Below, in pieces: positions 7,912 through 15,673 of a stretch of 28,133 nucleotides of DNA. Location of the stretch: IMG/VR virus record IMGVR_UViG_3300029319_000365, positions 1-28,133 of that record. One strand, written 5' to 3'. Both the position numbers and the translations under genes were made by a program. The notes under the pieces are model-generated. The model made no database searches. It was given only the letters and a program-made list of their open reading frames with translations, and was not told the origin of the DNA. The DNA comes from a virus. Within the stretch, counting starts at the first letter, position 1; each line of letters starts with the position of its first letter.

Positions 7912-8826
7912 TTATGAACCTCCCTGCAAGATACTTGCTTGGGCGACCTGGATGAACTCAGCAGGCTCCCCGGGTGTTGGGGTGGTCACCGAACCTGTAG
8001 CACTGGTGGTAACTGTGAAGTTCTCTTCCTTCCTGTATGTGACCATGTGAGCATTGGGAAACTTACCGTTTACATCATCGCTGCCGAAAACATAATCGCC
8101 GGCGGCATTCACGTACCAGCCAGTAAGGTGTGTGTGAAGCACTGTGTAGGTTAAAGAGATATTAAGAGTTTTGGGGATATAACTCTGTTCTGTGGTGGTG
8201 TCCCGCTGGAAGTCTTGACTTAGAGTTGCCCCGGAGTTACCGAAGGCCTGTTGGGTCGCCAGGTAGGCATCAGGGTCGGGATTGAAGCTGAACCCAAGGC
8301 CGTCTTGATCGCGAATCTCGCTGGTCGACTGGGTCGTAGAGCGGCGGGAGCCGGCCAAAAAGCCGCCCTGATTAACGTCAGGCGCATATGTCGCGCCCTC
8401 TAAATAGCCAATCAGTGGCGTGCCGTCTGAGGCCTGAGATGCCAGATTGGTCCATTGCAGACCAATAAGGGGTGCTGCCTTAAGAACGTTTTGTTGTGTG
8501 CGCTTTCCGGTTTCGTACACAGGATAGAGAAACTCAATAAGGCGATTAACTTGAAGTAGGTTTTCTATGGCCTCGACCCTATCGGCTGCAATAACATCAA
8601 AGCCCATAGTGATGGTACGAACAGTATTATCAAATGTAGCTAGCTGGTCCATGCGACCGTAAACATTTTGCCTGTTCCAGTTAGAAACAAACTGATCTTG
8701 GAATTCAGTGACCCACCCATTAAAACGAACAAAATTCTCTTTACCCGCTGGAGAAGTAGGAAGATGTATAATCTTCACTTTGAAGAATTGAGATTTGGTT
8801 AACGCTGGGGTTTGAATATATGCCAT
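7912..8826 (-). CDS. Tail structural protein, possible tube initiator or distal tube protein
   Basis: A 304-aa protein directly after the tape measure. The first 110 residues contain FNGWVTEFQDQFVSNWNRQ, then V-Y-G-R-M-D, then T-R-like beta strands (V-R-T-I-T-M-G-F-D-V), then an A-I-E-N-L-L-Q-V-N helix and L-I-E-F-L-Y-P-V-Y. This looks like a tail-tube-type beta-barrel unit, in which a strand contacting the tube precedes a helix. Residues 150-215 are polar and low in predicted structure. T4 uses gp48 and gp54 to start the tube on the hub, and one of these roles would suit the location. The assignment to gp54-type is tentative; a virion role is likely. The start ATG at 8824-8826 is the only good one. 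Confidence 0.75.
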   Translation of the reverse strand: MAYIQTPALTKSQFFKVKIIHLPTSPAGKENFVRFNGWVTEFQDQFVSNWNRQNVYGRMDQLATFDNTVRTITMGFDVIAADRVEAIENLLQVNRLIEFLYPVYETGKRTQQNVLKAAPLIGLQWTNLASQASDGTPLIGYLEGATYAPDVNQGGFLAGSRRSTTQSTSEIRDQDGLGFSFNPDPDAYLATQQAFGNSGATLSQDFQRDTTTEQSYIPKTLNISLTYTVLHTHLTGWYVNAAGDYVFGSDDVNGKFPNAHMVTYRKEENFTVTTSATGSVTTPTPGEPAEFIQVAQASILQGGS

Positions 8827-8832
8827 GTTTTT

Positions 8833-10773
8833 CTACCTATTTGTATACAACAGTCCCATCTCATCTATTGCTTTAACTACAATATCTTTAACCTGCTTGT
8901 CTCCAACGTAGACGTTAAATCCTGGAGTGCCTGCACCTCTACCATTTAGGTTCTTATTCAGTTTTTTCAACTCTTCGAGTTGTTCTTTTTGCTCTGTACC
9001 CAGAATTTTCTGCAGGGGGCCGCCACCTTTAAAGTGCATGCTCACATCGCGAGGGTGCAATGCGTAGGCTTTGCCCTTTGCATCCCTAACCAGGTCGTTT
9101 ACCTTTTCAGGATCGTCAGCCATAAGGCCAACGCCTGTGCCGACTGCGAGGCCTCCGGCCCCAACAGCAAATTTCTTTTTAGCGGTGACGTCCCCCGAGA
9201 AGCGGCTCGCGCGCTTCGCCATACGGCCTGCTCGGGTGGCGACGGCCAGGCTTCGGCCCGCCATCAGGGCACGTGCACCAACAAGCGCTCCTGTTCCGGC
9301 GGCGCCGAGACCCAAAACAGGGCCAGCAAACAACGCGGCAACCGCTGCAAGAGGCACAGCTACTTTGGCTACTTTTGAAAAGCCGTCCTCCGCCTTGCCA
9401 AGGGACTCAGCCATGTCGCCCAGACCCTCAACCGCGGGAATAAGGACGTTATCAAAAAATGGCTCAGCAGACACAATGAATGACATGAATGCTTTCTGTA
9501 TTTTCTCGACAATAGGCATTGTTTCTGCAGCAAGTTTCTTGAAGTCGTCAAGGTTTCGTTTCTCCAGTTTAAGCTTGGCTTGGGACTTGCCCAGTAATTC
9601 TGCCGCCTCTTTGCCGCTTATCCCCAGCGCGCTGGCGATGGCCATAAGCTCTTGTCCGGATGCCTTTGCTATATCGACTCCGCCGCGAGCAAAAGCCTCT
9701 CGCATCATCTCAATACCTGCGATTGGGTCCTCATAAGCTGCATTCAACATATCGATAGAATTAAGATATGGGCCGCCCAAAATAGCGTTAAGACGTCCAA
9801 CTGCTCGGCCGGCATCATCAAAAGTCTCAAACTGGCCAGTGACCTTAATCAAGGTGGACATATCAGTACCTAGGGCCTTAGCGGTTACCCTCATCTCGTC
9901 GAATACGTTGACACCGTTACGACCAAAGCGTACTAAAAATTCCGAACTTGCATTAAACTCAGATGCTAATTTATTAATATCTTCTTTCAAATCTATGGCT
10001 GTGGAAGCCATGCTTAGCATCGCGTCGGACGCTTCGTCTGTGGACATGTGCATGCCCTGGGTTGCTGTTTGCATGATTTCGGCCTGATTACTGAAGGACA
10101 TCCCCACAGCGTCCAAAATAACCGAGGTGTCAGTTAATACTCCTTGTTCTGTCTCGTTTAAATACGCAAAGTCGGTGAACTCATTACGAAGCGCAGATAC
10201 CGATCGTACGACCTCGTCAAAGGTAATACCTGCTTGAAGGTTATTCAACGCAGTAGACTGGATGATTTTGTTGTACTCTTTTGTGGCACCACTCTGACGA
10301 CGGAAATTCTGAATGGCCGTGTCTTGCTGCAGCGTGAACTGGAGCAGGACGTCCAGGTACTTGGTACCGGCTGCAGCTATGAGCCGCATATTGGCATCAC
10401 CATCCGCTACCGCGCTGGCGAAGTCTTGCATGCTGGTTTCGGAGTTATTCAGTCGACCAATAAAGTCTCCGAGCTGAGTGTTGGTTCCTAGAAAACTGCC
10501 TGCTAAGCTATCTACAAGCTCGCGACTCTGCTTCAAAGTCTCAAGCTGCTTCTTCAGTGCCTGCGAGACGCCCTCATGCGCATTAGCTAGGTCAATGACT
10601 TTCTGCTGAAGGTCGGCTACCACTTCAGCCTGGGCTCGATAGGCCTCGGTGCCTTCTTTCTCGGCCTTTAATTTATCTCTTTCGAGCTGAAGCTGTCTTC
10701 TCGTTCTTTGTTCATTTAGCTTGTCTAGTTCTAATTGTCTTAGTTGTCGTTCTAGATCTTCTTTCGTAGCCAT
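8833..10773 (-). CDS. Tail tape measure protein
   Basis: A 646-aa protein with the classic tape measure plan. Residues 1-90 are a highly charged coiled coil. The middle is largely helical, with many short repeats of Ala, Met and charged residues. Residues about 468-500 form a hydrophobic Ala/Gly/Leu segment (VAVPLAAVAALFAGPVLGLG), the type of segment that inserts into or crosses the host membrane during DNA ejection. The C-terminal part is basic and then polar. In tailed phages the length of this protein sets tail length; at about 0.15 nm per residue this one would give a tail near 95-100 nm. It follows the tube and chaperone genes, as in most contractile-tail phages. I saw no lysozyme or peptidase domain. 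The start ATG is at 10771-10773. Confidence 0.9.
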   Translation of the reverse strand: MATKEDLERQLRQLELDKLNEQRTRRQLQLERDKLKAEKEGTEAYRAQAEVVADLQQKVIDLANAHEGVSQALKKQLETLKQSRELVDSLAGSFLGTNTQLGDFIGRLNNSETSMQDFASAVADGDANMRLIAAAGTKYLDVLLQFTLQQDTAIQNFRRQSGATKEYNKIIQSTALNNLQAGITFDEVVRSVSALRNEFTDFAYLNETEQGVLTDTSVILDAVGMSFSNQAEIMQTATQGMHMSTDEASDAMLSMASTAIDLKEDINKLASEFNASSEFLVRFGRNGVNVFDEMRVTAKALGTDMSTLIKVTGQFETFDDAGRAVGRLNAILGGPYLNSIDMLNAAYEDPIAGIEMMREAFARGGVDIAKASGQELMAIASALGISGKEAAELLGKSQAKLKLEKRNLDDFKKLAAETMPIVEKIQKAFMSFIVSAEPFFDNVLIPAVEGLGDMAESLGKAEDGFSKVAKVAVPLAAVAALFAGPVLGLGAAGTGALVGARALMAGRSLAVATRAGRMAKRASRFSGDVTAKKKFAVGAGGLAVGTGVGLMADDPEKVNDLVRDAKGKAYALHPRDVSMHFKGGGPLQKILGTEQKEQLEELKKLNKNLNGRGAGTPGFNVYVGDKQVKDIVVKAIDEMGLLYTNR

Positions 10774-10784
10774 TTAAAACCCCT

Positions 10785-11111
10785 CTAGTTTTTGAATGGC
10801 CACCTTAAGCCTGTTTCAAGCTCAAATTTCTTAACGGCCCGGTTGAGGCTGTACTTTGAGTTCATTGTTTTAGGATCATTAAGTCCATTTTTAAGATAAG
10901 AGTCCATATAACGCTTCTCGCTGTGTAGAGCGTTTGTGAAAGCGTCAATCTGGGATGTTGTTCCTCTAATGTTGAGAGGCACATCGTATCCCATCGCGTA
11001 AAGATCCAACATCATGTTGCGTGCCTGGATGGCAAACTTTGTGTATAGCGCCTCGTTTAAAGGCTTGTCGAGATTGTTAAGATCTATAACTGGTTTTACT
11101 ACATCACTCAT
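10785..11111 (-). CDS. Small conserved-looking tail-module protein of unknown function
   Basis: A 108-aa protein beginning MSDVVKPVIDLNNL. An upstream in-frame TTG (11145-11147) would add 12 residues, but I prefer ATG at 11109-11111: the extra residues look non-conserved in character, and a GGGA element lies about 11 nt before the ATG. Features seen are a helix with FAIQARNMMLDLYAMG, the string NIRGTTSQIDAFTNALHSEK, and an aromatic end (LETGLRWPF). No zinc or catalytic motif is visible. It sits between the gp26-like chaperone and the tape measure, so a role in tape measure packaging or tail assembly is possible, but this rests on position only. Confidence 0.8.
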   Translation of the reverse strand: MSDVVKPVIDLNNLDKPLNEALYTKFAIQARNMMLDLYAMGYDVPLNIRGTTSQIDAFTNALHSEKRYMDSYLKNGLNDPKTMNSKYSLNRAVKKFELETGLRWPFKN

Positions 11112-11134
11112 GAAAAGACTGTCCCTGTTAAATA

Positions 11135-11142
11135 TAAATAGT
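11135..11142 (-). promoter_or_regulatory. Candidate late-promoter motif ACTATTTA (site 1)
   Basis: The coding strand reads ACTATTTA, 24 nt before the ATG of the 108-aa gene, in the short gap after the chaperone extension. It is one of several copies of the same octamer in leaders of this window. Confidence 0.4.
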
Positions 11143-11159
11143 TTCAAATAAGAAAGTAC

Positions 11160-11360
11160 TTACTTCTTTGTTCTGGCTTGTTCATTTCGTTCCTTCTGGT
11201 CGCGGAATTCTTGCGTCAATCTCTCAAGAAACCATCGCCGCAAAGCAATAGGCAGGTTATACAGTTCTGTAAATGACCACCCTCCGTGGTGCTTCAACAG
11301 GAAAAACTCTTCATAAACTGCTTCTTGGTATTTAGGCGTCAGGCCAAAAAAACGCTGCCG
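11160..11360 (-). CDS. Out-of-frame C-terminal extension of the gp26-like chaperone (probable frameshift product)
   Basis: In the frame +1 (equivalently -2) to the gp26-like gene an ORF opens after a TGA at 11361-11363, crosses the T7 run, and stays open to a TAA at 11160-11162. Beyond the junction it encodes 60 residues: LTPKYQEAVYEEFFLLKHHG, then a helix containing FTELYNLPIALRRWFLERL, then a very basic, charged tail ending QARTKK. The ORF contains no ATG or GTG, so independent start is unlikely; only TTG/CTG codons are available and none has a good Shine-Dalgarno site. Shifting on the T7 would give a fusion of about 337 aa (+1) or 338 aa (-2). In lambda (G/GT), P2 (E/E') and Mu, tail assembly chaperones between tube and tape measure genes are made in long and short forms this way. 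The peptide fits the helical, charged extension seen there. A one-base assembly error in the homopolymer is the main alternative. Confidence 0.75.
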   Translation of the reverse strand, partial: RQRFFGLTPKYQEAVYEEFFLLKHHGGWSFTELYNLPIALRRWFLERLTQEFRDQKERNEQARTKK

Positions 11361-12174
11361 TCATGGGCATGCCTACCTTTCCTTCTTCGCCACACTTGAT
11401 ACAAGTAAAGTCAAAACGAAGGTCGAGGTCGGGCTTGATCTCCTCATAAGTATTTCGGAGGTGCTTAACGTCCGGGAGAGGCATAGACTCAATAAACTGA
11501 CTCAATACAGGTGGGTCCTTGTGCTCATTAGCCTGCACCACTACAGCCTTAAGCAGCCCGGTGACCGGGTTGGAGACTCCCTTGTTGCCGTCACCCACCA
11601 ACATGGCCACTGTCCGCTTCTCGTCTCTTGATGTCAAGAGGCGGACATAAATGCGTACCTTGCTAACCGGCAATTCAAAAGAAAAGATGCCGGCGCCCTC
11701 ATCAGTCACACTATCTGGCAAATCCAAAGTGCGCGGCTCAAGTTCTGTTAAATCAAAATCATATGGCGCTTCATGACCACAAGCAGTACAGGGAGTATTC
11801 ACCGTATAGAAGGGGCCAAAGCCAGTAATTCTAGCAGCAATAAGCAGAGCATTCTTGTCGCCTATAAGTAGGTCCCCAACTTTGATGGCCGGGTCGACAA
11901 TGACAGCGCTTAGAAGCCTGTCGATCGCTAGCTCATTCTTTAGTAGAGCTTCGGAGGTAAGGATGTCTTCCTCTTTGGCCGTCATGTGTTTGATTTCGAC
12001 CACAGTCTCACCCCGGAGAGGGTGGCCCTCAGGGTAGTATAGGCCCTTGCTGGGCAGCTCTACAAACTCTGTGGGATTAACGAATGCAAAGAGATCGGAT
12101 GTATCGACAGTGGGGGGAGTTGGCGCGTCGGGGTGCGGTGCGCCAAGCCGCTCTGAGTTGTTTCTTCGTGACAA
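11332..12174 (-). CDS. gp26-like (T4_baseplate family) protein, probable tail assembly chaperone
   Basis: A 280-aa protein of the T4_baseplate/gp26 type. Hallmarks are VELPSKGLYYPEGHPL (residues 38-52), a helical stretch with MTAKEEDILTSEALLK (64-79), the L-I-G-D-K-N-A-L-L-I-A-A-R segment (103-115), and two CxxC pairs (C129/C132 and C258/C261) that probably bind one zinc. The end is AFFWPDA. In T4 gp26 is a hub/baseplate assembly protein, but the location here, between tube and tape measure, is that of the G/GT tail assembly chaperones. The start is TTG at 12172-12174; GAAGG lies 6 nt before it and no upstream ATG fits. The stop follows a T7 run and the reading continues in another frame, which suggests a regulated long form. 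Confidence 0.85.
   Translation of the reverse strand: MSRRNNSERLGAPHPDAPTPPTVDTSDLFAFVNPTEFVELPSKGLYYPEGHPLRGETVVEIKHMTAKEEDILTSEALLKNELAIDRLLSAVIVDPAIKVGDLLIGDKNALLIAARITGFGPFYTVNTPCTACGHEAPYDFDLTELEPRTLDLPDSVTDEGAGIFSFELPVSKVRIYVRLLTSRDEKRTVAMLVGDGNKGVSNPVTGLLKAVVVQANEHKDPPVLSQFIESMPLPDVKHLRNTYEEIKPDLDLRFDFTCIKCGEEGKVGMPMTAAFFWPDA
11346..11352 (-). promoter_or_regulatory. T7 slip site for recoding at the end of the gp26-like gene
   Basis: The coding strand is GCG-TTT-TTT-TGG in the zero frame, seven T in a row, 11 nt before the TAA stop (11332-11334). A Phe tRNA on the second TTT can re-pair perfectly after a +1 or a -2 shift, and both lead into the long open frame. A simple -1 shift fails because it meets TGA within a few codons. 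RNA polymerase slippage on the run is another possible mechanism. Confidence 0.6.
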
Positions 12175-12188
12175 AAGTTACCTTCTTT

Positions 12189-12764
12189 CTAGGCTCCTGC
12201 AGCAGCGGCTACAGCTGGCCCAACAGCATAGTCAGCCCAATCATAGCGGAATTCCATGTCAATGTTAAGGATATCTTCGGCGCCATAGTCCAAATCACCA
12301 AAGGTTGCGCTGATGATAAAGGCGTTGTTGAGGGTCCATGTACCAACAAGACCACCCTGACCATTCAGCTCCTCAATAATAACATTACCAAGGGCATCAA
12401 GAGCACCAGCCTTGTTCACGGTTCCTGGAGCCTGGGCTGCGTTAAAGAAGACATCTTCCTGAACGTCAGGCTTAAGGTAACCGGAGCGGGTCAGCGCATC
12501 ATAAAGAATCTTGTTACCATCTGGGTTAATAGCATTAACGATGGTGGCACTAATAGTGTTCCACTCAACGTTGCCTGGGTAGTAGTAGGTGTTACCGAGG
12601 AACTTATGTTCGGTTACTCCTACACTGTACGATGGCTTGGAGACACTCCTAGCAAGGTACTGCTGATAGGCATACTCGGCATCCTCCGAGATTAGATTTG
12701 GAAGAGTAAGCAAAAATCTATGCTGTCTTCTAGGTTCTGATAAAGCGCTTGTCCAAAATGGCAT
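12189..12764 (-). CDS. Tail tube protein (gp19-like)
   Basis: A 191-aa protein placed directly after the sheath gene, as in nearly all contractile-tail phages. The beginning (M-P-F-W-T-S-A... R-R-Q-H-R-F-L-L-T-L-P) and the later strands (VGVTEHKFLGNTYYYPGNVEW, then I-S-A-T-I-V-N-A) match the gp19 beta-sandwich, and the region W-T-L-N-N-A-F-I-I-S-A-T-F-G-D-L-D-Y is the conserved strand near the C-terminus, where gp19 proteins have a G-x-L-D-Y/W motif. It is a little longer than T4 gp19 (163 aa). Hexamers of this protein stack into the rigid inner tube through which DNA leaves. The start ATG (12762-12764) is preceded by AGGAGAC. Confidence 0.93.
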   Translation of the reverse strand: MPFWTSALSEPRRQHRFLLTLPNLISEDAEYAYQQYLARSVSKPSYSVGVTEHKFLGNTYYYPGNVEWNTISATIVNAINPDGNKILYDALTRSGYLKPDVQEDVFFNAAQAPGTVNKAGALDALGNVIIEELNGQGGLVGTWTLNNAFIISATFGDLDYGAEDILNIDMEFRYDWADYAVGPAVAAAAGA

Positions 12765-12821
12765 TCTGTGTGTCTCCTAAGTTCTTACTCTTAATTAGTG
12801 CGTCTATTTAAAACGGACTTC

Positions 12822-15611
12822 TTAATCGTCAAATGATGCTCCCGTGCGTGTGATGTTGAAGTCAATCGCAATGTACTCGATGGCACGTGCTGGCTTCAGG
12901 AAGATCTGAGCATACAGAATGTTACGATCCACCAAATCTGGTGTTGTTGTTGTGCTGTCAAGGACAACTCTGTAGTCAGTCAGTCCGAAGTTGGTCTTTA
13001 CGTTTGCAAGGAATGGGTTAACCTGCGCTGTAAAGCGGAGCCATGTCTGCTGTACGTTTGGATCGAAGAGCAGTGTCGAAGCAATCTGCGAGATGCGCTT
13101 CTTCACAAAGATCATCAGGCGACGTACGTTAATGCGGTCAAGAGCCGATGGTGTCACCTGAAGTGTCTTCTGGCCGAAGATAACAATACCCTCTGCTGGG
13201 AACTTAGCAATTGGGTTAATGTTAGCTGTGTAGAGGTCGTCACGATCCTTGCGGCGCAGCTGGTGTGCTACGTCGATCACTGGGATACCGGCGGAACCCT
13301 CTGTCAGTCCACCGCGGTTGAAGCCGGCTGGGGCAAACCAAACCTGCGTCTTGCGCTGGGAGCTAGAGAACGTACCGATGGCTGGGACGGATGGCGGAAG
13401 CCATACGAAGGCACCATTGATGGGATCGCGAGCGCGGACCCATGGGTAGTAGGTGCAACCGTAAGAGGTGTTAAGGCCTCGTGCTCTCAGTCCGTTAATA
13501 AGCCCACGAATAGTCGACGTTGTGTTCAGGCGGTCGAGAGACTTACCCTCCTCACGTGGCTGGAACGAGTTTGGCAGGTCAATGACTGCCAGGGCGTCGG
13601 CACGGTCTTCGCAGGTGCGAATGAGGTGAGTGGTAAGACCATCCTGTGTGAGGCCTGGTACTGCAGCGAGGTTCATCTCAACTACCTCTGGGTCTGCCAC
13701 CGAATCGATGGAGCGTCGAATAGAGTTAAAGACGTAGTTGGTGCTGTCAGTTGGAGTGTCTGCCAGGTTACGGTTAGCAAATGGGTCAAGCTCGGTGATG
13801 TTGACACCATCAAAGCCGCCATACATTGGAACCGTGAAGCGGTCGTAGCCCTGGTCGAGGACACCACTGACGGCGCCACTATTAGCGGTAAGCGACGTAC
13901 CCGCAGCATAAGAGCCGGACTTCCAAACGCCGGAGCCCGAAACATCATCAAGGCTAAAGCGCATGGAGCGCTCTACGTTGTTACCGCTGGACGATACAAA
14001 CATGTCCGCAACGATACCGCCGCGAGGACGCAGAAGGTCGATGGTCGAGCGGTCAAACACTGTGCTACCTGCGGTCTTAGCTGTCTGGAAGCCGAAGTAT
14101 GCGTCGGTTGGGTTCGAGAGGTTACCATCGGATGCCGATACTCGAAGCTCTGGCGCTGGGTATGCAACCGAGCAGCTCACAGCATCGACCAAGGTTCTGA
14201 AGACACCACCCTTCTTTGCATTCAAGGGGCCGCTGGGCTGAAGTGTGTTCGATCCTGTAATCCAGTTGCCAGAGGAACCAGACGCGGGAACAAGTTCATC
14301 AGTGTACTTAAAGATGCCGCGGAAGCCGAATGGGAGAAGCGCTGGGTTAGAGAGTCCTGCATCAACCTCAGAGTTCATGGCGAGGCGTATGAACTGAGAT
14401 ACTGCGGGGTAGCTGCCCTTCTGCATGTAACGTCGGTCAGAGGCTTCCCACTCCTGATAGGAATCACCAATTCGACGAGCAACATAGTTTGGGGAGTCTG
14501 GGTTTAAGTTACAGTTGTTGAACTGCTCGATAACGCGAACGACGTTGTCGGAATCGCTGAGAGCGCGGAGGACAACCGAGAAGGTGCCATAGTCTGTGCT
14601 CTCGTTGGTGGAGCGCTGAATGTCTTCGATAGACACCTTAATGTTGCGGTTGGTCCAATCTCCAGGCTGTTCAAGGGCATGAATAGTGAAGAGGTCCTGT
14701 GCGCCTGCACCGAGATCGCAACTAATAATCGGAGGAGTCTGTGCTGATTGGAGTGCTGCCCTGAAGTAACTTCCGGATACTGCGCCCTGGCTGTAGAGCT
14801 TAACGATGGCAGCGAAGGTCTGAGTATTTGTGATGTTGGCCTTCAGGTGGCGATCAAAGGTTTCTCCCAGGAAGTAGTTAAGCGGTGCCGAGTCAACGCC
14901 GCTGTTGGTTCTTGCTGGGTTCGTATTGAAGACCTTTCGAATGTAGGACGAATCATTTTCGTTAAAGTTGAAAGTTGTTGTAAGGGTCTCTGAGCCCTTG
15001 TAGTTGTTAATAACCATTTTGAACTGGTACTGGGGGCCTTCGTCGCCGAAGATGATACCCATACCTTGCGATTGTGACAACGAGGCGACCAGGCTGGGCT
15101 CGTCTTTGGAGCCGCTGGCTATGTTACCGGTAAGCTCTATATTCGCAGTGCCATCCGCGTAGAAGATAGCAGCGAGAGCGCCCGGTACCGCCTGTCCATC
15201 GAGGTCACCAGAGCCACTTTGAAAGACCACCAGACCATATGCGTTGGTTGTATCCCAACCAGCTTTGCCAACGGTTGTTGCATCATCAGCTTCGGCGCCG
15301 AGGAGGCGAACGTATGTCAGAGGAGAGCTGTTGCGAAGGTATGCCTGGGCGGCGTACATACCATAAGTGGTAGCAGTTGTGTTCGCGCCCTGTCGCCACA
15401 CATCCTCACCGGAAGCGCCAGGAGACGGCGTACCGAAAACACTTACGAATTCTTCAAAAGAACTAACCGTAACGGGTCTCAGGGCTGGGCCCTTTTCTGC
15501 ACGACCAATGATTACTGGGCCGATTCCAGCTGGAGAAGCTGGTACCTGAGAGTTATCGATTTCGTTAACGAAAACACCAGGGGATACAAATCTGTAATTT
15601 TTAACTGACAT
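12822..15611 (-). CDS. Contractile tail sheath protein (gp18-like)
   Basis: A 929-aa sheath protein. The N-terminus (FVSPGVFVNEIDNSQV, then G-P-V-I-I-G-R-A-E-K-G-P-A, then a segment with F-V-S-V-F-G) is the standard sheath N-terminal domain. The C-terminal 180 residues (D-V-A-H-Q-L-R-R-K-D-R-D, I-V-I-F-G-Q-K-T-L, I-N-V-R-R-L-M-I-F-V, and the last strand A-I-E-Y-I-A-I-D-F-N-I-T) form the contractile core that handshakes with neighbouring subunits. It is about 270 residues longer than T4 gp18 (659 aa); the extra lies in the middle, in the surface-exposed protrusion domains (roughly residues 130-560). On infection the sheath shortens and drives the tube through the envelope. The start ATG (15609-15611) has AGAGGAGA upstream. 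Two copies of the ACTATTTA motif lie in its leader. Confidence 0.96.
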   Translation of the reverse strand: MSVKNYRFVSPGVFVNEIDNSQVPASPAGIGPVIIGRAEKGPALRPVTVSSFEEFVSVFGTPSPGASGEDVWRQGANTTATTYGMYAAQAYLRNSSPLTYVRLLGAEADDATTVGKAGWDTTNAYGLVVFQSGSGDLDGQAVPGALAAIFYADGTANIELTGNIASGSKDEPSLVASLSQSQGMGIIFGDEGPQYQFKMVINNYKGSETLTTTFNFNENDSSYIRKVFNTNPARTNSGVDSAPLNYFLGETFDRHLKANITNTQTFAAIVKLYSQGAVSGSYFRAALQSAQTPPIISCDLGAGAQDLFTIHALEQPGDWTNRNIKVSIEDIQRSTNESTDYGTFSVVLRALSDSDNVVRVIEQFNNCNLNPDSPNYVARRIGDSYQEWEASDRRYMQKGSYPAVSQFIRLAMNSEVDAGLSNPALLPFGFRGIFKYTDELVPASGSSGNWITGSNTLQPSGPLNAKKGGVFRTLVDAVSCSVAYPAPELRVSASDGNLSNPTDAYFGFQTAKTAGSTVFDRSTIDLLRPRGGIVADMFVSSSGNNVERSMRFSLDDVSGSGVWKSGSYAAGTSLTANSGAVSGVLDQGYDRFTVPMYGGFDGVNITELDPFANRNLADTPTDSTNYVFNSIRRSIDSVADPEVVEMNLAAVPGLTQDGLTTHLIRTCEDRADALAVIDLPNSFQPREEGKSLDRLNTTSTIRGLINGLRARGLNTSYGCTYYPWVRARDPINGAFVWLPPSVPAIGTFSSSQRKTQVWFAPAGFNRGGLTEGSAGIPVIDVAHQLRRKDRDDLYTANINPIAKFPAEGIVIFGQKTLQVTPSALDRINVRRLMIFVKKRISQIASTLLFDPNVQQTWLRFTAQVNPFLANVKTNFGLTDYRVVLDSTTTTPDLVDRNILYAQIFLKPARAIEYIAIDFNITRTGASFDD

Positions 15612-15645
15612 TCGCTCTATTCTCCTCTGCGAGATTATTCAAAAG

Positions 15646-15663
15646 TAAATAGTGTTAAATAGT
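15646..15663 (-). promoter_or_regulatory. Candidate late-promoter motif, two tandem copies (site 2)
   Basis: ACTATTTA occurs twice on the coding strand (15656-15663 and 15646-15653), with a period of 10 bp, 35-52 nt before the sheath start. A doubled element ahead of one of the most abundant virion proteins fits a promoter role. Confidence 0.45.
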
Positions 15664-15673
15664 ATGAATGGTA

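Noticed and set aside
9071-9736. Plus-strand ORF (221 codons) opposite the tape measure gene
   Set aside because: Its Ala/Pro/Arg/Ser-rich product is the usual shadow of an Ala/Gly-rich tape measure coding strand.
11145-11147. TTG as start of the 108-aa gene (giving 120 aa)
   Set aside because: ATG at 11109-11111 is a better codon with a GGGA element upstream, and the TTG would place the candidate promoter motif inside the gene.
11160-11303. Independent gene in the extension, starting at a TTG (about 45 codons)
   Set aside because: No consensus ribosome site precedes that TTG, and the peptide upstream of it is equally coherent, so frameshifted synthesis explains the ORF better.
11332-11352. 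Classical -1 frameshift at the T7 run
   Set aside because: The -1 frame reads GTT TTT TTG GCC TGA and stops at once; only the +1/-2 frame stays open.
13263-14507. Long plus-strand ORF (414 codons) opposite the sheath gene
   Set aside because: It lies wholly antisense to a certain sheath gene, its product is Cys/Arg/Val-rich with no recognisable motif, and the open frame follows from the codon use of the sheath gene.
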